A stretch of 64,000 nucleotides of DNA, taken from contig NZ_CP063353.1 of NCBI RefSeq assembly GCF_014931565.1, forward strand, positions 744,001 to 808,000, written 5' to 3'. The stretch's first letter is position 1. The number at the start of each line of letters is the position of its first letter. The stretch is from Clostridium sp. 'deep sea'. Its GTDB lineage: Bacteria; Bacillota; UBA994; PWPR01. Below the pieces are notes generated by a model. It ran no database searches. It was not told where the DNA came from and worked only from the letters and a program-made list of their open reading frames with translations. This document shows, piece by piece, positions 9,776 through 18,950 of this stretch. Both the position numbers and the translations under genes were made by a program.

Positions 9776-10897
9776 CTAAAAATCTCCACAAATTAGTCCT
9801 AATACAGAGGCAAAACTAGAAGTTATTCCGCTAAACTCTTTAATATTAATATTTTCATCAACAGCTACTGTATTAAATGGATTAAGTAATTGAACATCAA
9901 ATACCCTAGTTTCACCTGGCTCTTGATATTTAATTTCAATATATCTTCTAAATTTATCTACTAAACCTTTTAGGTTTGCAGAACCACCAGTTAAATATAC
10001 TTTTTTAAGACTATAATGTTTATTACGAGCTATTACATACTGTATTGATTTCCAAAGCTGATCAAATAACTCATTTTGAACTGCTAAAACAGATTGCATT
10101 TGCATAGCTTTACTCAAACCTATTTCACACTTACTGTATTCAGCTTTATTCATAACTGTAGTTTCATCAGTAGCAAAGGCATTGGTAAATTTATTACCAG
10201 CTATGGGAATTGTTCTATATAATAAAAGCTCATTTTTTTTAAAAACACATAGCTCAGTTAAATTTGCTCCTAAATTAACTGTTACAATGATCTCTAATTC
10301 TTTTAACTGTAGGTCACGACTATTGTTTGCAATGTTATACATAACAATTGGTGATACATTAATACATTTAATGCTTCTCTTTAGCCCTTTAAAAATACTT
10401 ATGAGTTCATTAATATAGTTTTTCTCAGAGGCATATAAGTGAATTAGAGTTTCATCTTTGTTTCTCATTACACTGTAATCATAATACACTTCGTTTTGTT
10501 TATAAGGAATATGTTCTTCAACCTGTAATTTTAAAAGCTGTTTAATTTCAGAATCACTAAGATTAGGAGGAAACCTCATTGGCCTCATAACTAGCTTATT
10601 GTTAGCAGCTAAAACTAATATGTTTTTACACTTAATATTATTAGATTCTAAAATACCAATTATCTCTCTATGAAAGTTTGCACTACAGATTATCTCAGTA
10701 ACATCTTTTTGGGGAAACTGAATTTGCCACGGATAATACACCAGTTTTTTTACTATAGTTTTTGGTTTTAATTGTACTTCAACCAATTTTAAAGCAAAGG
10801 TTCCAATATCTATAGCTACCACTCGTTCTAACTTTTGCTTTTTTGCTCTTTTTTTCTTGTTAAAACTAATTTGTTTTATTAGTCTTTTAAGTTTCAT
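9776..10897 (-). CDS. pilM: PilM-like actin-fold ATPase of the type IV pilus
   Basis: A cytoplasmic FtsA/actin-like protein that binds the PilN N-terminus. The phosphate-1 motif VVAIDIGTFALKLVEV near residue 27, the phosphate-2 region VTVNLGANLTEL, and the C-terminal VYLTGGSANLKGL fit the PilM family. The 373 residues are normal. A basic N-terminal extension (KKKRAKKQK) precedes the domain. The ATG has AGGGG upstream. Confidence 0.88.
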   Translation of the reverse strand: MKLKRLIKQISFNKKKRAKKQKLERVVAIDIGTFALKLVEVQLKPKTIVKKLVYYPWQIQFPQKDVTEIICSANFHREIIGILESNNIKCKNILVLAANNKLVMRPMRFPPNLSDSEIKQLLKLQVEEHIPYKQNEVYYDYSVMRNKDETLIHLYASEKNYINELISIFKGLKRSIKCINVSPIVMYNIANNSRDLQLKELEIIVTVNLGANLTELCVFKKNELLLYRTIPIAGNKFTNAFATDETTVMNKAEYSKCEIGLSKAMQMQSVLAVQNELFDQLWKSIQYVIARNKHYSLKKVYLTGGSANLKGLVDKFRRYIEIKYQEPGETRVFDVQLLNPFNTVAVDENINIKEFSGITSSFASVLGLICGDF

Positions 10898-10914
10898 GTT
10901 TTCCCCTACTTATA

Positions 10915-11364
10915 CTATTTAATCTGTTCTATATATCCAAATATATTATTATTAATGTAAGTTACCTTTAGTTTAAGTTCCTCAGTAGCTTTAGCAAAAT
11001 GGGCTTTACAGCAAATAAATAATTCTCCATTGTTATTTTTAATTAAGTAGATTTTATCTATATTATAGTTACTTAATAAACTCGTATAAGAAATCAATTC
11101 ACCAACTGGGTATAATTCTATTGACTCACTTTCATTAAACGTAAAATAATAATTTAACAATTGATTAGCATTTACTGTAAAATAATCTTTTGCGACTTCT
11201 AAGCCCGAATAAGTGTTTTGTAATGCTCTATGTTGTCTAAAAATGCTTAAAGAAATATTATAATCGTTAAATACTATTTTGGCATAAGCAGTTAATAATA
11301 AAGATATAGTAAATAACACAACTATTACCCATATCATTATGCTGCCTTTATTTCTTTTTATCAT
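10915..11364 (-). CDS. PilX/GspK-like minor pilin candidate
   Basis: A 149-residue protein beginning MIKRNKG then SIMIWVIVVLFTISLLL, a basic leader and a long hydrophobic helix as in PilX-type minor pilins. The usual Phe after the glycine and the Glu5 are absent, so processing by prepilin peptidase is uncertain. It is sandwiched between minor pilins and pilM, has an AGGGGGAG ribosome binding site, and is probably part of the same complex. Confidence 0.6.
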   Translation of the reverse strand: MIKRNKGSIMIWVIVVLFTISLLLTAYAKIVFNDYNISLSIFRQHRALQNTYSGLEVAKDYFTVNANQLLNYYFTFNESESIELYPVGELISYTSLLSNYNIDKIYLIKNNNGELFICCKAHFAKATEELKLKVTYINNNIFGYIEQIK

Positions 11365-11377
11365 TTATACTCCCCCT

Positions 11378-11887
11378 TTAAGATTTAATATTGGGTGCAA
11401 ACACCAATTGTTTTAAATTTAGTGAAGGAATATTTTCATAATTAAGTTTACTTGTTTTCATAGTTATTTCATATAATGATCCGTAGCTAAAAATATTAAC
11501 TCGTCTAATAGTTATTTCAGTAAAAGGTTCTGCTAGCGAATTATTATTGAGTAATAGTTCATTGCTTGATGTAATAGAGTATCTTGCAGTATAACCACTA
11601 GCTAAGATTACTTCTATATAGGTATTTGGTGAGTTAGTTAGCTTAACTTCATCAATAACTGCATTTGTAACGCCATTTTCTTGGTAATTAACCTCTACAG
11701 CAAATCTTATATTATTACATAATGTTTGCATATCGTAACGTAAAAATTGCTTAATTTCAGTTAATTTTGTACCCGTGACCCAAGTTTTTAAGCCCGACAC
11801 AAAGTTATCATTAACTAAGGTTACTACTAATACCAAAATAGCAAGCACCGCCAACATTTCTACATATGTAAATCCCTTTTTATTCAT
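11378..11887 (-). CDS. Minor pilin (PilW/ComGF-like)
   Basis: Starts MNKKG then FTYVEMLAVLAILVLVV: a prepilin leader of five residues, cleavage before Phe, Glu5, and the hydrophobic helix. The rest is a pseudopilin-like head containing KTWVTGTKLTEIKQF. I start at the ATG at 11887, which overlaps the preceding gene by eight bases; an upstream TTG would give an eight-residue longer leader without a better site. Confidence 0.75.
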   Translation of the reverse strand: MNKKGFTYVEMLAVLAILVLVVTLVNDNFVSGLKTWVTGTKLTEIKQFLRYDMQTLCNNIRFAVEVNYQENGVTNAVIDEVKLTNSPNTYIEVILASGYTARYSITSSNELLLNNNSLAEPFTEITIRRVNIFSYGSLYEITMKTSKLNYENIPSLNLKQLVFAPNIKS

Positions 11888-12275
11888 ATAACACCAACGA
11901 TTTAGACTCAATATTTATATCTTTAAAGGTTAATTCTATATTTATCTCAAACAAGTTTGAGTGATTATTATTTTGAGATATGTTTAAGCTAACTAAATAT
12001 CCCTGAGGGATATTATAGTATGTATATTCTTGTTCTTTAATTTCACCTAATCTGGTAGCCAAATATCCATTATGTTTTACATCAAATGTTGCTCTATCCA
12101 TAATACTAGCTATAACATTATTGGCTTGAGTTAGGGCATGCGATTTTAAGGATTTATCATACACACTATTAATCATATATAATAATGGAGTTACTACCAA
12201 TATTACAATTGCAAGAACACCTAATAATTCTATATATGTATAAGCCTTATTACTTAGTTTTTTTCTTATAATCAT
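11880..12275 (-). CDS. Minor pilin (PilV-like)
   Basis: First gene of the minus-strand pilus/aro run. The leader MIIRKKLSNKA is followed by YTYIELLGVLAIVILVV, with Ala where Gly is usual before the cleavage site and Glu at position +5. The downstream region (SHALTQANNVIASIMDRA) resembles PilV and GspI pseudopilins. At 131 residues it is small. The promoter must lie in the AT-rich gap upstream. Confidence 0.7.
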   Translation of the reverse strand: MIIRKKLSNKAYTYIELLGVLAIVILVVTPLLYMINSVYDKSLKSHALTQANNVIASIMDRATFDVKHNGYLATRLGEIKEQEYTYYNIPQGYLVSLNISQNNNHSNLFEINIELTFKDINIESKSLVLYE

Positions 12276-12489
12276 AATAGTTTTATCCTTATAATTAATT
12301 ATTAATACATATAATTATAACAAAAATTTAAGTTTATAGATATGCTTTTTTTTCTATGCTTTGTAGTTTGCAAATGTTAAATATAGGTAATAAATTAGTA
12401 AAAAGCAATAGGCTCAGTTGGTAAATAAAAAAATCATTTTTAAATAGCAAGTTAATGCATTTCATGGTTTAAGTTAACAGCAAAGTAAT

Positions 12490-12507
12490 AATCATCACGA
12501 AGTGATT
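12490..12507 (-). repeat. Solitary copy of the CGGAATCAC dyad
   Basis: On the minus strand the region reads ATCCACAACGGAATCAC, then TTC, then GTGAT. The unit start at 31.34 kb reads ATCCACTACGGAATCAC on the plus strand, so 16 of 17 bases agree, followed in both by a GTGAT return arm. This suggests a dispersed repeat family and not chance. Confidence 0.5.
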
Positions 12508-12554
12508 CCGTTGTGGATACATGGATAAGGTGTTTGATGGTATCCTAGAGAACA

Positions 12555-12590
12555 AAAAACAGTCAAGAATTGAAAAACTCAATTCCTGAC
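12555..12590 (-). terminator. Intrinsic terminator of the M14 gene pair
   Basis: GTCAAGAATTGA (12562-12573) pairs with TCAATTCCTGAC (12579-12590) with one mismatch. On the minus strand the hairpin is followed by TGTTTTTTG. It lies downstream of the second carboxypeptidase gene. Confidence 0.85.
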
Positions 12591-12652
12591 TATCTACAGT
12601 TTTAATAATATAATAGTTATCTTATACAATTAGAGCAAATTAACTTGATAAG

Positions 12653-14287
12653 TTAAAGCATAATTTCAACCGTTGTTTTTCCTGCTCTATCTGAGTTGGC
12701 ACATACAATTATCTTATCGCCTTTTTTGGCACATACAACCCATTCAGCTTTTTTCTTGCTCCAGCCATCCATATGACCAAGATCTAATTCATTTTTTCCA
12801 CCAGCTAAAGAAGCAGCTTTTGGTAACTCTAATTTGGCTTTTACAGTTGCTATTTTAGTCATTTTTTGGGCAATGCCGGTACCAGATGTAGGTTGATATC
12901 CTTTATTCTCTATTACTGCTGTTATTTTATACACATTATCACTTACACAGGTAGCCTCAACTTTACTAATAGCTAATAAAGGTAAAGCCTTTACATGCAC
13001 AAAAGTAAATTTCATGTTCTTGTCACACTCTTGCTCTAAAAACTTACAAGGAGGGTTTTGGCGGAAATACTTCATTTTATAACCACCTATTTCAACCTCA
13101 CCCAGTTGTGAATGATTAAACTTAGTCCATGGCACAAATGCCTCCCCATTTAGTTCTTTATCATTCCACTGCATTACTTTTAGGGCGTCTTCTTCAATAA
13201 ACTTTTTAGCACTATTTTTAAAATACTCTCTAAAGCTTTTTATTTCTACCCCTGCACGTTGTAATAAGTTCCAAAGTTCAGTTGACCAAGATAAGATTCC
13301 CTCAACTTCATAGGCCCAGTCCATAAATATACCAGTTTGAGCCGAAGACACAAATCCCTCAACAGTGTTTACATGAGGGTAACCACTAAATTCTTTACCT
13401 CTTTCACCTATATCATTAAACATTTTAACATCTTGTTTGTTCATTTTGCTATCTGGTACTTGAGCACTTGGTCTTAAATGAACACCAGATGTGGTGTGGT
13501 AAGACATTAAGCCAGCAATGTTTTTATGAGCTAAAATAAATTCTCCTACATTTCTGGTTTCTGGCTCACTAAATGGATAGGGTCCTGCACCCTTTTGGTC
13601 AAACTCAGGTTTCCAGTTTACAGGGCTATTGCGATTAATATCTAAGCCGTAATAGGTAGCTTGTTTTATTTCTATACCATCAAACTTTTCAATTAACCCC
13701 TCATTATATAGATTATAAAAATCTCCAACTATATCATCGGGCTTACGGGGTATCATTAAACGTTCATCTTTAGTACTAATTTTCCATGAACCATTAGGGT
13801 CTTTAATTCTCATTTGAGTTATATAACCATCGCCATTTAGGTCTTCTATGTGCAAACCAGGCTTTTTATCATTAAACGGATATGGTCTAGTACTACTTCT
13901 TAACATCATTGCCGTAGTTAAATACATCTCAGCACCATCACAGCTTACTCTAGGTAAAATATATGTTACAAAATTATCTATAATATAAGTCATATCTTGC
14001 TCTTTACCGTAGTTATTAAGCATGTGATTAATTGTATACATAGCAACTGCACAGCCTGTAACTTCACCTGCATGGAAGTTACCATCAATATAGTAACCTG
14101 GTTTATTATCACCTTCACCGGTTGCTTTATTGGTGATTTCTAACATATACATCTCACGTTGCTCATAGGTTTTGCCTATAGAGTACAGTTTAGTTAAATT
14201 AGGATACTGCTCGTGCCATTGATTGAGTAAGGTTACCATTTCATCATATTTATAATACTTTGATGGATCAAATACTAGTTTTGTCAT
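12653..14287 (-). CDS. M14 family zinc carboxypeptidase
   Basis: Expected to release C-terminal residues from peptides. Zinc ligands His72 and Glu75 (GNFHAGEVTG) and His264 (SYHTTSG), the substrate-binding DINRN near 217, and the catalytic Glu337 (STELWNL) are visible. The catalytic domain ends near residue 420. About 110 further residues form a beta-rich domain ending in a charge-containing repeat region. No signal peptide is seen, so the enzyme is probably intracellular. It is a paralogue of the gene directly upstream, 11 bases away, and has an AGGAGG site. Confidence 0.92.
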   Translation of the reverse strand: MTKLVFDPSKYYKYDEMVTLLNQWHEQYPNLTKLYSIGKTYEQREMYMLEITNKATGEGDNKPGYYIDGNFHAGEVTGCAVAMYTINHMLNNYGKEQDMTYIIDNFVTYILPRVSCDGAEMYLTTAMMLRSSTRPYPFNDKKPGLHIEDLNGDGYITQMRIKDPNGSWKISTKDERLMIPRKPDDIVGDFYNLYNEGLIEKFDGIEIKQATYYGLDINRNSPVNWKPEFDQKGAGPYPFSEPETRNVGEFILAHKNIAGLMSYHTTSGVHLRPSAQVPDSKMNKQDVKMFNDIGERGKEFSGYPHVNTVEGFVSSAQTGIFMDWAYEVEGILSWSTELWNLLQRAGVEIKSFREYFKNSAKKFIEEDALKVMQWNDKELNGEAFVPWTKFNHSQLGEVEIGGYKMKYFRQNPPCKFLEQECDKNMKFTFVHVKALPLLAISKVEATCVSDNVYKITAVIENKGYQPTSGTGIAQKMTKIATVKAKLELPKAASLAGGKNELDLGHMDGWSKKKAEWVVCAKKGDKIIVCANSDRAGKTTVEIML

Positions 14288-14298
14288 TGCTAAACCTC

Positions 14299-15936
14299 CT
14301 ATTTTAGTTCTATTTTTTTAGTTACAACGCCAGCCCTTTGAGACTTTATAGTTACAGTTATTTCAGTTCCTGCTTTTGAATTTATTAACCACTCAGCTCG
14401 CTTTTTACTAAAGCCATTTAGCGGTTTAAACTCACATTTTCTTTTACCTTTTACAACGTCTACATTATCGCTAAGAATTGCCTCTACTTTATTGGCAATA
14501 TTATTTTTGCTAGCCAATTTACTACCACTAGTTGGCAAATAACCCGCGTTAGCAAAGTCAACTATTACCTTAAACACGTTTTCGCTAATTTTTATAACTT
14601 GGCTATTTATTATAACTAGTCTTGCAATAGACTCAGCATGAGACAATGTGAATAACATATTTTTATGACATTCTTCTGTTAACAAGCTTATTGGTGGATT
14701 TTGTCTCGCAAACTTTGGCCTTAATCCTCCTATTTCAACTAACCCTAATTGAGGGTGTGTAAAATCTTGCCAATCAACAAATAATTCTCCATTATGTTTT
14801 TCGTCACTATATTTTAGTAAAGCCAACTGCTCTTTCTCGAATTCTTTTGCTGTCTGCTTTTTGTATTTTTCTGGACTAAAGGGCTCTAGGCCTGCCCTTG
14901 CTCTTAAATTCCACAGCTCGGTAGCAAAGGTAGTAATTCCTAAATAATCATAAGTGAAATCCATAAAACTACCTACAGAAGGATTATCTTTATTAAAGGT
15001 GAATTTTTCAAATATTGACCAACATGGGTAGCTTGTTAATCGTTCACCTATATCTCCAATAATCTCAAATGCCTGTAAATCTTCTTTATTCATTTTTTTG
15101 TCTTGTACTGTACAAAATGGCCTTAATATCATGCCACCAGTTGTATGATAAGACATTATTCCAGCAATATTTTTGTGATTTAAAATAAAATCAGCTACAG
15201 ATCTTGTTTCGGGCTCACTTAAAGGGTAATCTCCTGCACCAGCTTGAATATGCTCTGGTTTCCAGTTCATTGGATAGTTCCTGTTAAAGTCTAAGGCATT
15301 TTTTGACCTTACTTTCCTTAACTCAACTCCATCGTAGTCTTCTATTTCACCCTCAGGTAGCACATGATAAAACTCTCCATAAATATCATCTGGCTCTCTA
15401 CGAATCATAACCCTATCATCTTTTTCACTTTTTTTATACAAACCATCGCTTGCCTTAAAGCGCATTTGTAGAATTAAGCCATCGTTGTTCATGTCTTTTA
15501 GAATTGTTCCCTTATTAGCACGTGGACTATATTCTTTAACACTGCTTCTTAAAAGCTGAGCCGTTGTTAAATATTGCTCTGAACCATCTACAGCAATACG
15601 AGGAATAATATAAAATGTGTACTTTTCAAGTAGCCTTGATACTCGTTCATCTTTTTGGTAATTATTAAGTAGGTAATTTATAGTGTATAGTGCCACTGAG
15701 CTTCCTGTTACCTCACCAGCATGATGATTAGCATCAATATAATAGGCTGGTTTCTCACAGGCTTGTTGATTTGTTTTTGCTGTAATTGTTACTGCAAAAA
15801 TATCTCGCTTTTCATAACTCTTACCAATAACTTCGTAACTAAATTCATTTGGAAACTTATTTTGCCACATCTGCAACAGTAACATAATTTCATTGTACTT
15901 GTAATACTTGTTTGAGCTATAATTTAACTCTTTCAC
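14299..15936 (-). CDS. M14 family zinc carboxypeptidase, paralogue
   Basis: Same architecture and length (545 residues) as its neighbour: HHAGEVTG with the first His and Glu ligands, DFNRN, SYHTTGG with the third ligand, and ATELWNLRARAG with the catalytic Glu. A C-terminal beta-rich domain is shared. The start is GTG with a strong AGGAGG site. No signal peptide. The two genes very likely arose by tandem duplication and are co-transcribed; their divergence suggests different substrate ranges. Confidence 0.92.
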   Translation of the reverse strand: MKELNYSSNKYYKYNEIMLLLQMWQNKFPNEFSYEVIGKSYEKRDIFAVTITAKTNQQACEKPAYYIDANHHAGEVTGSSVALYTINYLLNNYQKDERVSRLLEKYTFYIIPRIAVDGSEQYLTTAQLLRSSVKEYSPRANKGTILKDMNNDGLILQMRFKASDGLYKKSEKDDRVMIRREPDDIYGEFYHVLPEGEIEDYDGVELRKVRSKNALDFNRNYPMNWKPEHIQAGAGDYPLSEPETRSVADFILNHKNIAGIMSYHTTGGMILRPFCTVQDKKMNKEDLQAFEIIGDIGERLTSYPCWSIFEKFTFNKDNPSVGSFMDFTYDYLGITTFATELWNLRARAGLEPFSPEKYKKQTAKEFEKEQLALLKYSDEKHNGELFVDWQDFTHPQLGLVEIGGLRPKFARQNPPISLLTEECHKNMLFTLSHAESIARLVIINSQVIKISENVFKVIVDFANAGYLPTSGSKLASKNNIANKVEAILSDNVDVVKGKRKCEFKPLNGFSKKRAEWLINSKAGTEITVTIKSQRAGVVTKKIELK

Positions 15937-16004
15937 TAAATAACCTCCTTATTTATTTATTTAGCATAACATAAAATACTATAATCGAAGTATTTATAAT
16001 TGCA

Positions 16005-16036
16005 ATAAAAGGTTAGCTATTATGTTTTGCTAACCT
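16005..16036 (-). terminator. Intrinsic terminator after the lipid kinase gene
   Basis: AGGTTAGC (16010-16017) pairs perfectly with GCTAACCT (16029-16036), followed on the minus strand by TTTTATTG. Confidence 0.75.
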
Positions 16037-16056
16037 ACTTATGCTCTTATACTATT

Positions 16057-16935
16057 TTACTTTAATGGTGCTAAAACTCGTAATTTATGCTCTGCTATTT
16101 TAATATCCATAGGGGTTTGTCCAGCAACTGTTCCATCGTAATTTATGGTTAGTGGTTCTTTGCTTTTAATTTTCACCTCTTTGCATCTTATAATCTCTAC
16201 AGCGGGGTGATCAGTATGGGTTCCTTTATAAACCTTTGGAAATACTCTTAAAAGTTCAATTTTGCCAATATCTTTAACCATAAATACATCAAAAAAGCCA
16301 TCATCTATTTTTGCGTCTGGAACAAACCTCATTCCTCCACCAGTAAATGGTCCATTTACTACTCCTACTAAAACGGCTTTTCGCGTTATCCATTTTCCAT
16401 CAATATAGAGCTCTAACTCTTTTGCTTTTAGTTTTCTAATTGATTGGAATACAGCGTTTGCAAAAGCCAAAGACCCTTTTAAAAAACTTTTCCGACTATT
16501 CTCTACATGCACTAAAACATCTGTAACAAAACCTACAGCACTTAGAGTTAAAAATGCCATATCTCTTCCTATACATAAATCAACTGGCTTTTCTACTGCT
16601 TTATCGAATTGCTCTAAAAATTCGTCTATATCTAATGAAAAACCTAAAGATCTGACAAAGTCATTTCCCGTACCACCAGGAATAGCGCCTATTATAACAT
16701 CTTCTTCATATATATCCTGAATAACCTCTAAAAGAGTACCATCACCACCAACTGAAATTATATGAGTGACCCCTTTTTTTACTGCATCAGCAGCTAATTC
16801 TGTTGCATGCCCTGGGTATTCTGTTGTAACAATGATATGCTGTTCATTTTTATTTTTATAGTACTGCTTTATTTTAGGCATAATCTCTTTACAACGCCCT
16901 CTACCGGCATTCATGTTTACTATAACAAATTTCAT
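16057..16935 (-). CDS. Diacylglycerol/lipid kinase family protein (DagK/YegS type)
   Basis: Phosphorylates a lipid alcohol such as diacylglycerol, recycling it into phospholipid synthesis. The nucleotide site SVGGDGTLLEV and the second motif IPGGTGNDFVRSLG are clear, and a C-terminal beta-sandwich follows from about residue 130. The 292 residues fit the soluble family. A GGGAG site precedes the ATG. It is apparently a single-gene transcript between its own terminator and the divergent trpS leader. The substrate is not determined by sequence. Confidence 0.9.
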   Translation of the reverse strand: MKFVIVNMNAGRGRCKEIMPKIKQYYKNKNEQHIIVTTEYPGHATELAADAVKKGVTHIISVGGDGTLLEVIQDIYEEDVIIGAIPGGTGNDFVRSLGFSLDIDEFLEQFDKAVEKPVDLCIGRDMAFLTLSAVGFVTDVLVHVENSRKSFLKGSLAFANAVFQSIRKLKAKELELYIDGKWITRKAVLVGVVNGPFTGGGMRFVPDAKIDDGFFDVFMVKDIGKIELLRVFPKVYKGTHTDHPAVEIIRCKEVKIKSKEPLTINYDGTVAGQTPMDIKIAEHKLRVLAPLK

Positions 16936-17011
16936 ATTCTATCTCCCAAATGTCGTCTTGTGTTAATTCAATGAAACACTTTAAATTCCTGCTCTTGATT
17001 AAATATATTTT

Positions 17012-17041
17012 TTGTGGCAAAATAAGATAAATTAATATACT
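17012..17041 (+). promoter_or_regulatory. Possible promoter of the trpS T-box leader
   Basis: TTGTGG (17012-17017) and TATACT (17036-17041) are separated by 18 bases and lie just before the start of the T-box stem I region. The match to the -35 consensus is only moderate. Confidence 0.35.
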
Positions 17042-17049
17042 AATACAAT

Positions 17050-17252
17050 GATCAGGATAAGTAGCTGAGTATATAAAGCGAGCTGTTAGTGGTGAAAAGA
17101 CAGTAACTCAAAGTGAATTGGACCTGTGAGTAAGTCAATTAAAAGTTGACTCGGTAAAACCGTTATTAATATGAGCAGTTGAGTTATAAGTAGTACTCAA
17201 AAATCGGGTGGCAACGCGGGTATAACCGTTCCGATATTTGGGTAGTTTTTTA
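17050..17252 (+). promoter_or_regulatory. T-box leader sensing tRNA-Trp
   Basis: A classical T-box regulatory leader. It has the AGTA bulge element in GATAAGTAGCTGAG near 17055. The specifier region AATTGGACC has the Trp codon TGG at 17119-17121. The T-box sequence GGGTGGCAACGCGGG (17206-17220) is the antiterminator bulge that pairs with uncharged tRNA ends. A competing terminator is formed by CAAAAATCGG (about 17199-17208) and CCGATATTTG (17231-17240) and followed by six Ts. Uncharged tRNA-Trp should therefore raise trpS expression. Confidence 0.93.
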
Positions 17253-17271
17253 TTTTAAAGGAGGTAATATT

Positions 17272-18276
17272 ATGAAAAGAGTTTTTTCTGGAATTCAACC
17301 AACTGGTAATCTTACACTTGGTAACTATTTAGGAGCACTTAAAAGATTTGTAGATATCCAAAACGAACATGATTGTTATTATTGCATAGTTGATTTACAT
17401 GCCCTTACAGTAATGCCTGAGCCCTCGTTGCTCCATAAAGGAACACTAGATGCAGCTGCTATTTTTTTAGCTGCTGGCGTAGATCCTAATAAAGCTAATT
17501 TATTTATTCAGTCTCATGTAACTGAACACAGCGAATTAGCTTGGTTATTGCAGTGTTTGAGCTACTACGGAGAGTTAAGTAGAATGACTCAATTTAAAGA
17601 TAAAAAGCAACAAATAGAAAACAAGAAAAAAGGCAATAACTCAGTTACTGCGGGTTTATTTACCTACCCAGCTTTAATGGCTGCGGATATTTTACTTTAC
17701 GATACCGATATTGTACCGGTAGGTCAAGACCAAAAACAACACGTGGAACTAGCTCGTAATATTGCCATTAGAGCTAATAACATTATTCAAGAGGGAGTTT
17801 TTGTTGTTCCTGAACCTGTTATACCTAAAGTCGGTGGAAAAATAATGTCTCTACGTGAGCCAACTAAAAAAATGAGTAAATCTGACCCAATAGAGGCCGC
17901 TAAAATATTATTGCTAGATAGCCCTGATGTTATCATAAAGAAGTTTAAAAAGGCTAAAACTGATTCAGATAATATAATTAGCTATGACCCTGAAAATAAA
18001 GCAGGAGTAAGCAATTTATTAGAAATTCAGTCAATTTGCTCTGGTAAAAGTATAGAGCAAATTGTGGAAGAGTTAGCTGATGAAGGTTATGGCAGGTTAA
18101 AAATTAGCACAGCTGAATCTGTAATTGCCTTACTAGAGCCCATTCAAAAACGCTTTTATGCATTAAGAGAAAGCAGTGATTTAATGAAGTATTTAAAGCA
18201 AGGGGCTGAAAATGCTAGTAAGGTTGCAAAGCAAACTTTAACAAGATATCAAAAGGCTATAGGATTAGTGCAATAA
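17272..18276 (+). CDS. trpS: Tryptophanyl-tRNA synthetase
   Basis: Class Ic aminoacyl-tRNA synthetase charging tRNA-Trp. The ATP-binding segment SGIQPTGNLTLGNYLGAL and the KMSKS loop (KKMSKSDP near residue 200) are present. Also present is the VPVGQDQKQHVELAR region of the active site. The 334 residues are typical. It has a strong AAAGGAGG site and is controlled by the T-box leader directly upstream. Confidence 0.98.
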   Translation: MKRVFSGIQPTGNLTLGNYLGALKRFVDIQNEHDCYYCIVDLHALTVMPEPSLLHKGTLDAAAIFLAAGVDPNKANLFIQSHVTEHSELAWLLQCLSYYGELSRMTQFKDKKQQIENKKKGNNSVTAGLFTYPALMAADILLYDTDIVPVGQDQKQHVELARNIAIRANNIIQEGVFVVPEPVIPKVGGKIMSLREPTKKMSKSDPIEAAKILLLDSPDVIIKKFKKAKTDSDNIISYDPENKAGVSNLLEIQSICSGKSIEQIVEELADEGYGRLKISTAESVIALLEPIQKRFYALRESSDLMKYLKQGAENASKVAKQTLTRYQKAIGLVQ

Positions 18277-18307
18277 AACTGTACTAACAATGTTATATTT
18301 CTATTTA

Positions 18308-18349
18308 TTAATAAAACACACCCTTCAAGTTTAGCGTGTGTTTTATTAA
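18308..18349. terminator. Bidirectional terminator after trpS
   Basis: TTAATAAAACACAC (18308-18321) pairs with GTGTGTTTTATTAA (18336-18349). A/T runs on both sides let it serve trpS and the convergent gene ending at 18411. Confidence 0.85.
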
Positions 18350-18410
18350 TATTTTGTTTATTTTATTTAACTAAGATAATATAGAAATCATTATTGCCTA
18401 CAATCGTTTG

Positions 18411-18950
18411 CTACTTAATTGTTATAACCCCCGCAAACCTCTCATCCCAAAGTTCTAAATTAGGCTGAGTTAACAAATCTGTTATAGCATTAGCATAGGC
18501 ATGTAATACTCCAAAATTAAACAAAGTTAACTCTACATCAAATTGCTCAACTTTTTTATGTACAGGTATTAATAACGAAGCATTAGTGGTTTTGTTTAGT
18601 GTAAACAAATCGTTTTCTTTATAAACTATAGTAACAAAAGCATCTATAAAGTGATCTTTAAATGAACTAGTCCATAGTAACGAAGTTATTAACTGCTCCC
18701 CACCTTTATAGCTATAAGGAACATCGGTTAGGAGTTGTAAAGCACTACAGGTTGTTGTACGAGCAAAGCTAGCTTTGGGCATAAAATTTAGTTTATACAT
18801 TTGGCAATTGTTATTTTTTTTATCACATAAAATACCTGGTATTTGCAACAATGACCCTCTGTTATTTTGTACAATTGAGGCTTTACTGGTTAAAATGCTT
18901 TCAATAGACCTTTGTTGGCTTTGGTAAATTGATGTTACTATGTTTTTCAT
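18411..18950 (-). CDS. Protein of unknown function
   Basis: I do not recognise this 179-residue protein. It has no obvious membrane segment or signal peptide. It contains CDKKNNNC, a pair of cysteines eight apart, and a possible SpoIIID- or spore-coat-like mix of Ser/Thr and hydrophobics, but nothing diagnostic. I start at the ATG at 18950, which has AAAGGATG at good spacing; an ATG three codons earlier sits directly on the AAAGG and is unlikely. It is a single gene convergent with trpS. Confidence 0.7.
   Translation of the reverse strand: MKNIVTSIYQSQQRSIESILTSKASIVQNNRGSLLQIPGILCDKKNNNCQMYKLNFMPKASFARTTTCSALQLLTDVPYSYKGGEQLITSLLWTSSFKDHFIDAFVTIVYKENDLFTLNKTTNASLLIPVHKKVEQFDVELTLFNFGVLHAYANAITDLLTQPNLELWDERFAGVITIK

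Larger units (their letters stand above)
12276..12652. other. Gap between the M14 gene and the pilus run
   Basis: No gene is seen. The segment holds the terminator of the M14 carboxypeptidase genes (12555-12590), a dyad related to the repeat array at 31.3 kb (12490-12507), and an AT-rich region next to 12275 that must carry the minus-strand promoter of the pilus genes. Confidence 0.6.
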
